A DNA stretch of 64,000 bases, taken from the NCBI GenBank assembly GCA_943736015.1, contig OX031059.1, positions 57,237,159 to 57,301,158 of the forward strand, given 5' to 3'. This stretch comes from Tridacna crocea (lineage: Eukaryota > Mollusca > Bivalvia > Cardiida > Cardiidae). A model generated the notes under the pieces. It saw only the letters and a program-made list of their open reading frames with translations, was not told the origin of the DNA and did no database searches. Both the position numbers and the translations under genes were made by a program. This document shows, piece after piece, positions 23,033 through 32,670 of the stretch. Numbering within the stretch: position 1 is the stretch's first letter; each line of letters opens with the position of its first letter.

Positions 23033-23760
23033 TGATCACGATTCCAAAATCTGACTGGCTGAGTGGAAAATATCAACTACATAATATTTTAAGAAAACTA
23101 CTATATGACAAAGTATTTTTCTCGTTACCATTATAGATATTTTTTTTTTAAACTGTTGTGATTAGAGTGCTTTGAAAATCTATATTTGCTAAAGTTTCAA
23201 ACAAAGCATGTATGTGTTCCATTTGTGAAAATAGTATGTTTTATAATTTTACAGTTAAGACAGACTAGTCATACATGCAGTATTGTCATATCACCTCAAA
23301 CATCAAAGTATAGACCTATGAATCATCAGAAAAGAAGCCCAGAACTACTGAAAATTTAAGTTGGAATAGTTTTGCCATCACCTAATTTGGTGTTTTGTTT
23401 GATTTTGTATTGCAAAACTATTCTAACTTAAGATAGAATAGTCTTGCAAAACAAATCCAATACTATTTTCATGATTTCAAGCGCAAAACTATTCTAAGTT
23501 GAAAAATGTGCTATAAATCAAAATACATTATTTTTTATTAAAACTTTCAACTACTTGTTGTTTCCTAAATGCTTTCAGATATGTTGGTGGAGAAAATGGT
23601 TTAAAAAAGCCATTACAAGAAAAATGAATCAGTTTTTTCCCTCTCCTGAAAAATTTGTCAAAACATAGTTAGAATAGTTTTGCGTTGAGCCCTCGAAATA
23701 GACTATGGTCATCTCAAAAATTCAGGTGAGCTATCCAGGGCCATCTTGGCCCTCTTGTTT

Positions 23761-23843
23761 TAATAATACTGTGTAAGAAATCTAATACATGTATTCAGTC
23801 AAAAGTACAAACCAAGTTTTGTTAATAAAGTTTTGTTTTGATG
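23761..23843 (-). repeat. Right copy of near-identical 82-bp inverted repeat
   Basis: Begins exactly where PL-B copy 2 ends (TAATAATACTGTGTAAGAAA). It is the inverse of 16401-16482. Similarity continues at a lower level past 23843. Either PL-B inserted at the edge of a second, inverted copy of a repeat, or the flank was duplicated. Confidence 0.75.
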
Positions 23844-24920
23844 TTGAAAGGTTGTCAGGGCTTGGACAGAGGAACTCAAATTATCAGATTCAGAACACCT
23901 GTACTCACGAAATCCAGCTGACACATCCAAACAGGATAGTATATGCTGCACGAAAATTGAACCCGAACGTTTCCCACTATTCTATACTATACACAGGTAT
24001 ACGGCTGTTTAGAATAGTGCCCTCCTATGTGACCTGGTATTATGAGATGACCTTGTTCGATTCAAACTATTCGCATGTCCTGCATAAACATGCACCATAT
24101 ACCCGAATAGTATAGTTCTATGTGATCGCAGCCTAACATTCAGAACTATTCATTCATGGTGGATTCATAGATACGGCAATTATACAGTTAGCTTCTTACC
24201 TGATATGCCTTTTACCAGTGTTAATACTGGAATAGATTGAAAGAACTACTTTTTCTTGAGAAAAAACCAGTATTCCTCTATACAAAAGATTGGTTATAGC
24301 CCTGTCACACCAAACCCGTCCACATTTTATTTTGCCAAACAGAATTAAACTCGAACGGAATAGACATATTTGTAACCTTTTACGACCTGTTTACAAACTT
24401 AATGGATGGGCTAGGACGGGAAGAGTGCTAGCCTTTGAGCCTGCTTGAAATTCTTTGTCTTCCATCCTGTCCTGTATTAGACAGAGTGACAACACAATGG
24501 TCATAATACAAACAGAACTACAGTTCTTGGATCCTAAGAGAGACATGGTGTGGTTTGGCATCAGTTGGCAGTGTGTTTGCATTGTACCCACCGAAATAAC
24601 ATGTCATATCCAGACTGCAGCTTCTTCTATTAATTTGTTAACTGGGCCAAGACTTTCTAAGAACACATTTGGTGAGACAGGGGCTTCAGGCATTATCAGG
24701 CCAAAATTACATGTTCTACCTCTACTGCAAATCCTGCAATATGTTTTCCATTTATGTCAGGATGGAGAGAGACGTTCTAAGACCTAGTATGGTGCAATAG
24801 GGCATTTATTTAGTCCAACGAAACAAATATGGAAAATTCTCGTAAATACCCATGGTTAGATAGCACAATCTTTCACTTTTATCTGCATCTGCCATCTTCA
24901 AAAGTACATGAAATTGTCAC
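23844..24920. other. Non-coding stretch
   Basis: Contains the shared ATGTGATCGCAGCCT end (to 24134) and, at about 24298, AGCCCTGTCACACCAAACCC, which resembles a TE terminus. A 110-codon frame at 24455-24787 has no motif. A weak minus-strand micro-exon candidate lies at 24200-24226. Confidence 0.35.
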
Positions 24921-25127
24921 TAACTCTTTACCAAACCACAAAGGTTTTAAACTTGTCCAAAGTAAAAGCGTTTACAGATAACATGCTGTAAGCGACTAAT
25001 AAGCTAAAGTGTGTCACTGGATTGGTGAGAAAATCCTACTTATCAGCGTTTTCTCCCTTTTCTTAACAATTTTCAAAAGCCATCTCTCACAATGTTGTTA
25101 AAACTTGGGATTGTGGTGAAGGGTTTA
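24921..25127 (-). mobile_element. TH1 MITE, diverged
   Basis: Starts CTCTTTACCAAACCACAAAG and ends GGGATTGTGGTGAAGGGTTT. The hairpin is badly decayed (CCTACTTATCAGCGTTTTC). An old copy. Confidence 0.65.
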
Positions 25128-25647
25128 CATGGTGCAACCTGTTGCTGCATGTCCATGATGCAGGAAAAATCATGTGACAAATTTGTAGCAAAGGAAAAAA
25201 TAGGTGATGAAGGGCATTTGCACTTTTCTACAATGCTTAAAATTGTTTATTATTTTAACTGTATTTTCAATATACCTCATTTTATATTGATAGATCAGAA
25301 GTTGCTCATAATAAATTTGAAAATTCAAAAGAACTGAAATACAGAGAATGCAAAGGTTTTGAAGATACTGAGAAGAAATACAGCTGTTGCTTGTTTTCCC
25401 AGTCATATATTCAACCAGTAATAAAGCCAGCCAGACTGGAATGATTGTATTAATTCACTCCCTACCATTATATAGGCTAATCTGCATTCAATTTAACCTT
25501 TTAAGAACATTGCAACCAATGAAGAAATAATTGCTATTTGTCACTGTGTTCTCTTTACTACTTTTACAGTGTTGCATTTCCTGATACTTGAATGTGCTTA
25601 AGTCTACCCTAGATGTATGTATCAGCTGACAAGTACATTTTTTTAAT
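25128..25647. other. Non-coding stretch
   Basis: No repeat family or exon recognised. Two overlapping frames of about 80 codons on opposite strands are without features. Confidence 0.35.
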
Positions 25648-25720
25648 AGGGTAGAAAACATTGTGGAAAAGAGGCAAAATTGTTTGATACTAGTATTTTG
25701 TCCTCTAGTCTCATTTTCAT
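25648..25720. mobile_element. TH1 MITE core fragment
   Basis: GGGTAGAAAACATTGTGG and a damaged hairpin only. Neither terminus is seen. Confidence 0.35.
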
Positions 25721-26009
25721 TGGCCCTCACTGGCCTATAGGGTCATAAAAAACACAGAACAGTTAATATTTGGACACTGAGCATAGACATTTCTTTAAAT
25801 AGGCTTGTCAAAATAGATTTGCCTATTAGTGACAGATGCATTGCAGTTTCTCCACTAATTGAATAAAATGGGCATTTACAGTGAGTTAATCAAACGATAA
25901 AATTGTCCAATTTCGGGCAGTTTTTGCTAAACTTATGCAACTTAGCAGACATTGCTGATTGAATATCATGATGCAATACTTTTGATTTCCCACCGACACT
26001 GTAAATAGG

Positions 26010-26784
26010 TTAAAGGTGGGTAATTAAAAATTTCACATTACACCAATTTAAAAAAGTATATGTTATGTCATTGAAATTTATATGAAAAAACAATACATAA
26101 CATCAATAATTAAGAATCGTAAAATTACAAAAAAATTTTTTTTTGATGGTATTCCCATAAAAGGTTATGTAGCCTCTTACGCTATTTTAAGATTTCGTGC
26201 CAAAAATTTTAAAAAAGCATTGTGGGAATGTTAAGTGACTGGAACGTGACTAATGATAGTTAAATTCCATAACATAACAAACATTTTAATTTTTTTTCAT
26301 CTTCCTCGGATTCTTATGTTTGAAGCTTTATCTGTGTATTTCCAGTATGTAAATGAGCGAGTTGCCCATGTAAAAATAGAACATGTTTCCCATCAGTGTT
26401 GACCTGGGCCATAGTGAATCTCTAAATTCTCTTGCTGTTGGATGGTTTTCGACTACTAGAGTTTTATGTATGAAAATTGTAAGACTTTGGGCGTATAAGG
26501 GTGATTTTTTTTTTGTATTTTTGTAAACTTTAACCCATTACCACACAATCCCTACTTTTGACGACCCTGAGAAAGAAGCCTTTAGAAAACATTTTGGGAA
26601 AAGGAGAAAATGCTGGTAACCAGAATTTTCTCCTTTTCCCACAAAGTTTTCTACCCTATCAAAGAAATATTGCATCATTTGAGCCACTATGAAATTATCG
26701 TCTACAAAGGCTTCCGATTTGGATAGGTCTAAATTCTGCTGTGTGGTAAAGGGTTAAGTCTTAAAATCTGAAGGGCCACCTATA
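26010..26784 (+). mobile_element. TA2 MITE, copy 3, split by TH1
   Basis: TTAA-AGGTGG at 26010. The right end CCACCTATAA is slightly decayed. The E2F-type site has lost its CpG (TTTCGTGCCAAAA) and the E-box is AACGTG. The short frame has no start codon. The body is interrupted near its 3' end by a TH1 copy. Confidence 0.85.
26530..26757 (+). mobile_element. TH1 MITE nested in TA2
   Basis: TTAA at 26530-26533 and 26754-26757. Removing one TTAA and the element restores the TA2 order (TTTTTGTAAA...TCTTAAAATCTG), an internal empty-site proof of TTAA duplication. Hairpin arms match except CCAGAATTTT and CACAAAG. Confidence 0.9.
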
Positions 26785-26960
26785 AGATGAACACAGGCTT
26801 TGTAATAAATCTTGATCCTAACCTGGGCTACTTTAATTCACGAATAATTCATAATTTTATTTTAGTATAATGATATACTTAAAAGGTAACACAACTTCTG
26901 ATTGGCTATACTACTTTATCCTTTCAAGAGTTGTGTTACTTTCAAATTTAATTTTTTTTT

Positions 26961-27188
26961 CAACTCTTTACCACACGACAAAATTTTAGACTGGTCCAAA
27001 TTAAAAGCATTTGCAGACGACAATATAAAGGTGACTGAAAAATTGAAATTTGTTCTGGGAGGGGTAGAAAACTCTGTGGGAAAAGGAGAAAACGCTGGTT
27101 ACCAGCATTTTCTCCTTTTCCTCCATTGTTTTCAAAAGGCTTCTTTCTCAGGGGCGTCAAAAGTAGGGATTGTGTGGTAGTGGGTTAA
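26961..27188 (-). mobile_element. TH1 MITE, full length
   Basis: CTCTTTACCACACGACAAAA to GTGTGGTAGTGGGTTAA. Good hairpin (GCTGGTTACCAGC); the outer arms mismatch (ACTCTGTGGG versus CCTCCATTG). Carries the recurrent TH1 read-through frame, here 92 codons. Confidence 0.85.
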
Positions 27189-27283
27189 GAGTACAAGTAG
27201 GAATATTTGTAAGAATGGTTTGTATAGATGACTCAGGTATCCTTGCTCATGCTCAGTTACCCATTTATTTCCTTGCTTCCTGT

Positions 27284-27506
27284 ACCCTTTACTCCATAGA
27301 TACTTATTTTTATGCATTGCTTGTAGGAGCCTTTGGAAAGCATTGTGGCAAAAGGTGAAATTGCTTGTGACGAGCAATTTCACCTTGTGTCACAATGTTT
27401 TCTATGCTGTCAAACGGTGTCATACACACATAAGAAACTGCTTCATCCTTGCTCTTATTTAGGGTCAATTAGAGATACCAAATGCCTTAGGGGGTAAAGG
27501 GTTAAG
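27284..27506 (+). mobile_element. TH1b subfamily MITE
   Basis: Ends CCCTTTACTCCATAGATAC and GGGGGTAAAGGGTTAA. The hairpin is a different sequence (GTGGCAAAAGGTGAAATTGC, turn CTTGTGACGAG) and the internal flanks (GGTGTCATAC, GGGTCAATTAGAGATACC) differ from ordinary TH1. It defines a subfamily with copies at 35146 and 56586. Confidence 0.85.
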
Positions 27507-27848
27507 GATGGGACACTCTGATAGGATTCATTTAACATCACCTTTCACCACCAAAATCATACAGATTCAGCTAGGACTCGGGTAATATGTAAATCGGTGT
27601 GGGGGAACCAGTCTATCATCTGATCGCATATAGTTTACCCGAGTCTTAGACAAATCTGTACATTTCTTTGGCTGTGAAAGGAGATGCAACACATATCCCA
27701 TTAGAGTGCCCTATCTTTGAATGTTAGCTTATTGCTCAGTTTGTACTATTGCCCAGGCTTTGTTAAAAATCTAGCACAATAAATATCCTTGCTGAGTCTT
27801 AAAGGTGGGTATTTAGAATTTTCACATCACACCAAATTAAAGAATTAG

Positions 27849-27991
27849 AGGTTATTACACGTCTGATGAGGGCAGGAGAGTGATATCAGTCCGCCACCTT
27901 GATATCTGCCCCAAGGGCTTTAGCCCGAGGGCAGATTTCGGGGTGGAGGGCCGATATCACTCTCCTGCCCTCATCAGCCGTGTAATAACCT
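27849..27991. repeat. Long palindrome, about 143 bp
   Basis: AGGTTATTACACG at the left pairs with CGTGTAATAACCT at the right. GATGAGGGCAGGAGAGTGAT pairs with ATCACTCTCCTGCCCTCATC further in. The centre is GGGCTTTAGCCC. Arms are about 65 bp. Confidence 0.9.
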
Positions 27992-28113
27992 ATTTATTAC
28001 ATTCATGGATCAACTGCTCGACTTTTTTTTGGTTTTCTAGCAGGTTTAATACTTAAAACAAAAATATCTTGTCTCCATTCGACACAACTTTCCGCGGGTT
28101 AACGTCACGTTCA

Positions 28114-28121
28114 TGACGTCA
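28114..28121. promoter_or_regulatory. CRE-type palindrome TGACGTCA
   Basis: Perfect TGACGTCA inside the foldback element, with ACGTCACG just upstream. This is the binding site of CREB/ATF factors in animals. Use is not shown; it lies about 400 bp upstream of the ATG at 28515. Confidence 0.4.
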
Positions 28122-29261
28122 TTCATCATCACTATCGTAGAGCTGCTCCTGTGCAGTATAGGAAGTTTTAAATAAACAGTTCATGTTTGTTCATTGTTAA
28201 AAAGCTGTTGCCATTATTGTTTCTCAATCTAAATATTCAATTTAATGTGATACTGATCAAAACTGAGAAATAGGATAAATAGATGGTTTGTGCTTCGAAT
28301 TACGAAACTTAATCGAACTTGGGTCACCCGGCTCAATGAATATAAATCGTACAACTACTAGCCTATAGGCACTACACATTGCCTGATAAGTTTCCAATCC
28401 AAGACAAGAACAATCTCTTCACGTCATTGTTGGTCCAACGATTCAACGTTGCCTGTAGTTTTGAAGATTTGTCCGCTAGCGATTGACGGACCAATTCCGC
28501 TATTTCTTTTCAAAATGGATGTTTTCAGAACGTTAGTTTACGAGGGAGTGTTCTGTTCATATAGATATAGAACAAATATCTTATCAACGGGCAGAATATC
28601 AGAAATCAGCCCGTTGCCCCGCCATATCTGCCCTCGCGTGACACTGATATTACACCATTTTCGGTGGAAAATGTTACTATTATTAGTAACAGAATGTAAT
28701 AATAGATTATATCACTGAAATTTATATAAAAAAAACCAAAACGAATCATCAATAATTAAAAATCGTAAAATTACCAAAAAAAATTTTTTTGATGATATTC
28801 CCTACGTACGTAGCCTCCTAAGCTATTTTAAGATTTCCGGCCAAAAATTTAAAAAAGCATTGTGGGTGTGTTAAGTGATTGACACATGGCTAATGACACT
28901 TAAGTTCCTTAAAATAACAAGCATACAATTATTTTCCCTAATGTCTTCGTCAGACGCTATGTTTGAAGCTTCGTCTGTGTATTTCTGGGATGTAAATGAG
29001 CGAGTTATGGGATGTAAATGAGCGAGTTACTCATTTAAAAATGGACTGTTTCCGGTCGATGTCGACATGGGCTGTAGTACATCTCTAATTTCCCTTGTTG
29101 TCAGATAGTTTTCGGATGAATGAAAATTATGAGGCTTTGGGAGTATAAGGATGATTTTTTTTTGTATTTTTGAAAAAATTTAGTCCCAAAATCTGAAGGG
29201 CCACTTTTAAACTTTTCCGGGGTTTAATTCTTGCTTGTGGGAGATAACCAGGTTCATTGAG

Positions 29262-30416
29262 TCTCTTTGTTAAGTTGGTATCCTGAATAACTTGATGTGC
29301 TTTGCTCACTTGGTATCCTAGGTGGTAATCAGTAGCGTAGGTCTTGGAAAATATCCTTGTTTATTAACCCATTACCACACAAACTCTACTTTTGACGCCC
29401 CTCAGAGAGAAGCCTGTAGAAAACATCGTGGGAAAAGGAGAAAATGCTAGTAACCAGCATTTTCTCCTTTCCCACAATATTTTCTACCCTTCAGAAAACG
29501 AATGTCAAATTTTCAGTCACTGTTATTTTGTTGTCTGCAAATGCTTTCAATTTAGACCAGACTAAAATATTGGTGTTTGGTAATGAGATAAGTATCCCTT
29601 CTAGGTTTGTATCAGATTGCTAATGCTCAGTAGTGTCTCTGACCTTAATATATCCTTGCTGAGTTTGTATCCTTGCTCATTTGGTATCCCTAGGCAATTG
29701 GTACCCCTGGTCATTTGGTGCAATTGTATATTTGCTTAGTTGGTATGTGCTCTGCTTGTATCTTTGCTCACTTTAGTGTCCTTGTTTTTCATGCTCAATA
29801 GGTGTATTTGTTCAGTTGAAGTCTTGTTCTGTTGGTATACTTGCTCATTTGTTGCTCATGCTCCGTTGATGAATTCGCTCAGTTTGAATTATCACTCAGC
29901 TGGTATCGTTGCTCTGTTCTTAATATTATGAAGTTGGTATTCTTGCTCATTTTGAATTCTTGCTCATTTGGTATCCTTGCTCTGTTTGTGTTCATGCTTA
30001 GCTGATTTATTTGTTGAGTTTGAATTGCTCTGTCTGTGTTTATGTTCAGTTGATATACTCATCAAGTTGAATCTTTTCTCAGTTAGTGTCCTTGCTCTAC
30101 TGGTGTTCATGTTCATTTGAGAGTGAATCTTTACTTATTTGGTATCCTTGCTCAAGTTCATAGGCTTAGCCAAGTTTACATAGTACCCATGTGTAGTAGT
30201 TAGTGTTGTTGATTGCTATTGAATTAGTGTCCTTGCTATGTTTGTGGTCATGCTCAGCTGATTTATTTGCTCATTTTGAATCTTTCTTCAGTTGATATCA
30301 ATGCTCAGTTGGTATCTTTGACGAGTTGGTATCCTTGCTTTCTTGAAGTTCATGCTCAGTTGATATATTTGCTAAGTTTCAATCTTTGCTCTTTTGGTAT
30401 CCTTGCTGGAGTACGT
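29262..30416 (+). repeat. Degenerate minisatellite, about 20-24 bp period
   Basis: Many variants of TTGGTATCCTTGCTCAGT in tandem, interrupted by a TH1 copy at 29364-29591. A fragment (AATATCCTTGCTGAGTC) also precedes TA2 copy 4 at 27780, so the array may once have spanned that insertion. Translation frames across it are meaningless. Confidence 0.75.
29364..29591 (+). mobile_element. TH1 MITE in the minisatellite
   Basis: TTAACCCATTACCACACAAAC at the left, GTTTGGTAATGAGATAA at the right (right TTAA mutated). Hairpin turn GCTAGTAACCAGC. One base is missing from the right arm (CTCCTTTCCCAC). Confidence 0.85.
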
Positions 30417-30708
30417 GGTTATCCATGCATCCATGTTCACTTAGTACCCAATTTTTGGTTTCCAAACCTTTCTCAGATGGCATCTTCTTAGATAAAGTCA
30501 AACATTGTGACGAGAATCAGCCCTCTTTCTCTTTGTCAATTTTAGAATGCATCCATGCCGATTCTTTGATTTCTTGACTTTGTAGGCAAGTCTTTAGCCT
30601 TTAGCATTTAAACATTATCGAGTAGGGTACGTATTTTTGTGACAATGAAGATAAAAATCTGACTGTACATGTAACGTTAGCTGATCTTGGATATACAATG
30701 GGTTTTTT
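30417..30708. other. Non-coding stretch
   Basis: No gene seen. Confidence 0.3.
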
Positions 30709-31761
30709 GCTCTCCTGAGCGTGAGTGCTCAAGGTGAGCTTTTGTGATAATACTGTGTCTTGAGTCCATTGTGTATTATGCTTTTATATTGTGTATGCTC
30801 CAGAAGCCACATTTTTAGTCCAGTGCTCATGAAACTTGGTCAGATTGTTTGCTTTGATGATATCTCGGACTAGTTCGAAATGATAAAAAACTAGGTCAGT
30901 TGGTCAAATCAAAGAAAAATCTTGTGTGTGCTCCAGATTTTCGGTCCAACCCTCATGAAATTTGGTCAGACTGTTAAACTTGAGAGAGTTTTGTATGAGT
31001 TTGGAAATGAGTCATGTGGGGTCAAAAACTAGGTCACTTGGTGAAATCTTAGAAAACCTTGTGTACATTCTAGTTGCCACATTTTCAGTGCAGTACTCTT
31101 GAAAGTTGGTTAGAATGTCGTCTTGGTTCTTGGATTAAAATAGGTCATCTTAAGTCATGTTTGGTCATAAACCAGGTCACTAGGTCAGTAACCTTCTGTA
31201 TGCTTTAGAGGGTACAATTTCCACCCAATACCCATGGAATGTGGTCAGAATGTGTGCCTTATAATCCTGGACAAGATTTTAAATGGGCCATGTTTAGTTG
31301 AAAACTAGGTCACTGGGTCAAATCTTAGAACAACTATATATAGACTCTAGAGGCCTCATTTTCAGTCCAGTACTCTTGAAAATTAGTCCGAATGTTTGTC
31401 TTGATTCTATCTCGGACGAGTTTTAAAATGGGTCATGTTGGTTAAGAAACTAGACCATCAGGTCAGATCTTTGAAAACCACTGTGTTCACTGTACAGACC
31501 ACATTTTTTTTCAAATACTTATGAAAGGTGTTCAAAATGTTTGCATGGACACTTTCTTCAAGTTTGAAAGGTGGTAAAGTTGAGCTAAAATGTTCTAGAA
31601 AAAGCGTGTGTACACTCTAGTGGCTATATATGAAGTCCAACAGTAATGAAAACTTGCTAACATGTTTTACATTATATCTAGGAACAGATTGGAAACGGGT
31701 TATGTATGTACATCAAAAGGCTCAGGTGAGCAGTATTAGGGTCATCATGGCCCTCTTGTTC
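30709..31761 (+). mobile_element. PL-E pearl/Helentron-like element, copy 2
   Basis: Left end GCTCTCCTGAGCGTGAGTGC, then AAGGTGAGCTTTTGTG, then six or so units of about 140 bp with ACTTGGTCAGA, GTCAAAAACTAGGTCACT and CTCTAGAGGCC. It ends GGCTCAGGTGAGCAGTATTA followed by GGGTCATCATGGCCCTCTTG. The left end shows that PL-E shares the CTCCTGAGC start of PL-B. Confidence 0.75.
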
Positions 31762-32336
31762 CATATTTTTTTTTGGGGGAAAGGCATTGAATTTGCAATA
31801 TGTGTTCTTCTCCTATTGGCTGGGACTGTAAATTTTACTGATTGAGTAGTACATGGAAACATAATCAATTTATCTCCTTTTTCGCAGATTCCATAGGTTG
31901 ATGATCTCTTTCATAATTTGTTAAGTGTTTTTCTATCTGTGGTCGTCATCATTTGATTGCATCTAAAACATTTGTACCAGATGACTTGAATATTTTCATA
32001 AACAGTTAACTGATGAATTAATCCCACTTGATTCTTATGAAATGTTAAGACTTCCATGAGCAAGCTGTTACACATGTTGATGTGGTGTACTGCATGTAAC
32101 CCTGTGATATTCCTCTCTTCCCTCCACACTGTTTTTTTCCAGACAAAATTTGATCAGTTCTTTCATCTTTAAAACAGAAAATAGATTTGTGTGATTAAAG
32201 ATTGTCTGTTTTTCCCTTCCAAATTTCTTAAGTCGCATATCTGAATTGTAAGACTATGTTATGACTTGAGTATTCTATACTGTGTCTTTGAGCAGATGTA
32301 ATCCAAATGACATGTTTTGGGGATCATTGTTGGACA
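31762..32336. other. Non-coding stretch
   Basis: No repeat family or exon recognised. Confidence 0.35.
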
Positions 32337-32569
32337 TTAACTCTTTACCAAACAACAAAAATTTAGAAAAGTCAAAATTGAAAGTATTAAATTTTGCAGA
32401 CGGCAAAATTAATGTGACTCACAAGTTGAGATTTCTTCTTTGAGGGTAGAAAACATTGTGGAAAAGGAGAAAATGCTGGTAACCAGCATTTTCTCCTTTT
32501 CTCACAATGTTTTCAAAAGGCTTTCTCTGAGGGCCATGAAAACCAGGGATTGTTGGGGAAAGTCTTTAC
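32337..32569 (-). mobile_element. TH1 MITE
   Basis: TTAACTCTTTACCAAACAAC at the left, GGGATTGTTGGGGAAAGTC at the right (decayed end). Near-perfect hairpin around GCTGGTAACCAGC. Confidence 0.85.
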
Positions 32570-32670
32570 AAAAAAATGTTTTTTGAAGAAGATTATGAGG
32601 TAAGGCTTTATATACTATATTTACTGGGATATACGCAGAAAACCAAAATGCCAGCTATTAATTTATGTAG

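Larger units (their letters stand above)
18820..23695. mobile_element. CGAGGGCTC-end TIR transposon, about 4.9 kb
   Basis: The two ends are inverted copies of CGAGGGCTCAACGCAAAACT and continue into ATTCTAACT, about 29 bp in all. The flanks read AAAT on both sides (18816-18819, 23696-23699), so a 4-bp target duplication is likely, though the A-rich target makes this less than certain. The subterminal motif GCAAAACTATTCTAAC recurs near 19003, 19074, 23413 and 23482, as transposase binding sites often do. No intact transposase is visible; open frames are at most 126 codons and the longest lies in a nested MITE. It is a degenerate autonomous or a long non-autonomous element. Confidence 0.8.
17468..23760 (+). 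mobile_element. PL-B pearl/Helentron-like element, copy 2, interrupted
   Basis: Left end GCTCACCTGAGCACAACGTG, then about seven tandem units of 165-168 bp up to 18815. After a 4.9-kb insertion, the right end resumes at 23700 with GACTATGGTCATCTC, CAGGTGAGC and the hairpin GGGCCATCTTGGCCC plus CTTGTTT. Compared with copy 1, the break lies inside the poly-A just before GGCTATGGTC. Element length without the insertion is about 1.4 kb. Confidence 0.85.
27847..28706. mobile_element. Foldback element inserted in TA2
   Basis: Ends GGTTATTACA and TGTAATAAT form short inverted repeats. The left 143 bp is a large palindrome. The right part holds a related shorter inverted repeat (CAACGGGCAGAATATC...CAGCCCGTTG). 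Between them is GC-richer sequence with a CRE palindrome and an ATG-initiated frame at 28515 (MDVFRTLVYEGVF...), part of a longer open stretch 28449-28718. Function not recognised. Confidence 0.65.
27799..29210 (+). mobile_element. TA2 MITE, copy 4, interrupted
   Basis: TTAA-AGGTGG at the left and CCACTTTTAA at the right. An 860-bp foldback element is inserted after CACCAAATTAAAGA, and TA2 resumes with TTATATCACTGAAATTTA. The E2F-type site is mutated (TTTCCGGCCAAAA). The short frame starts correctly at ATGTCTTCGTCAGAC but is broken by a tandem duplication of about 23 bp (GGATGTAAATGAGCGAG twice, near 28988-29030). Confidence 0.85.
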
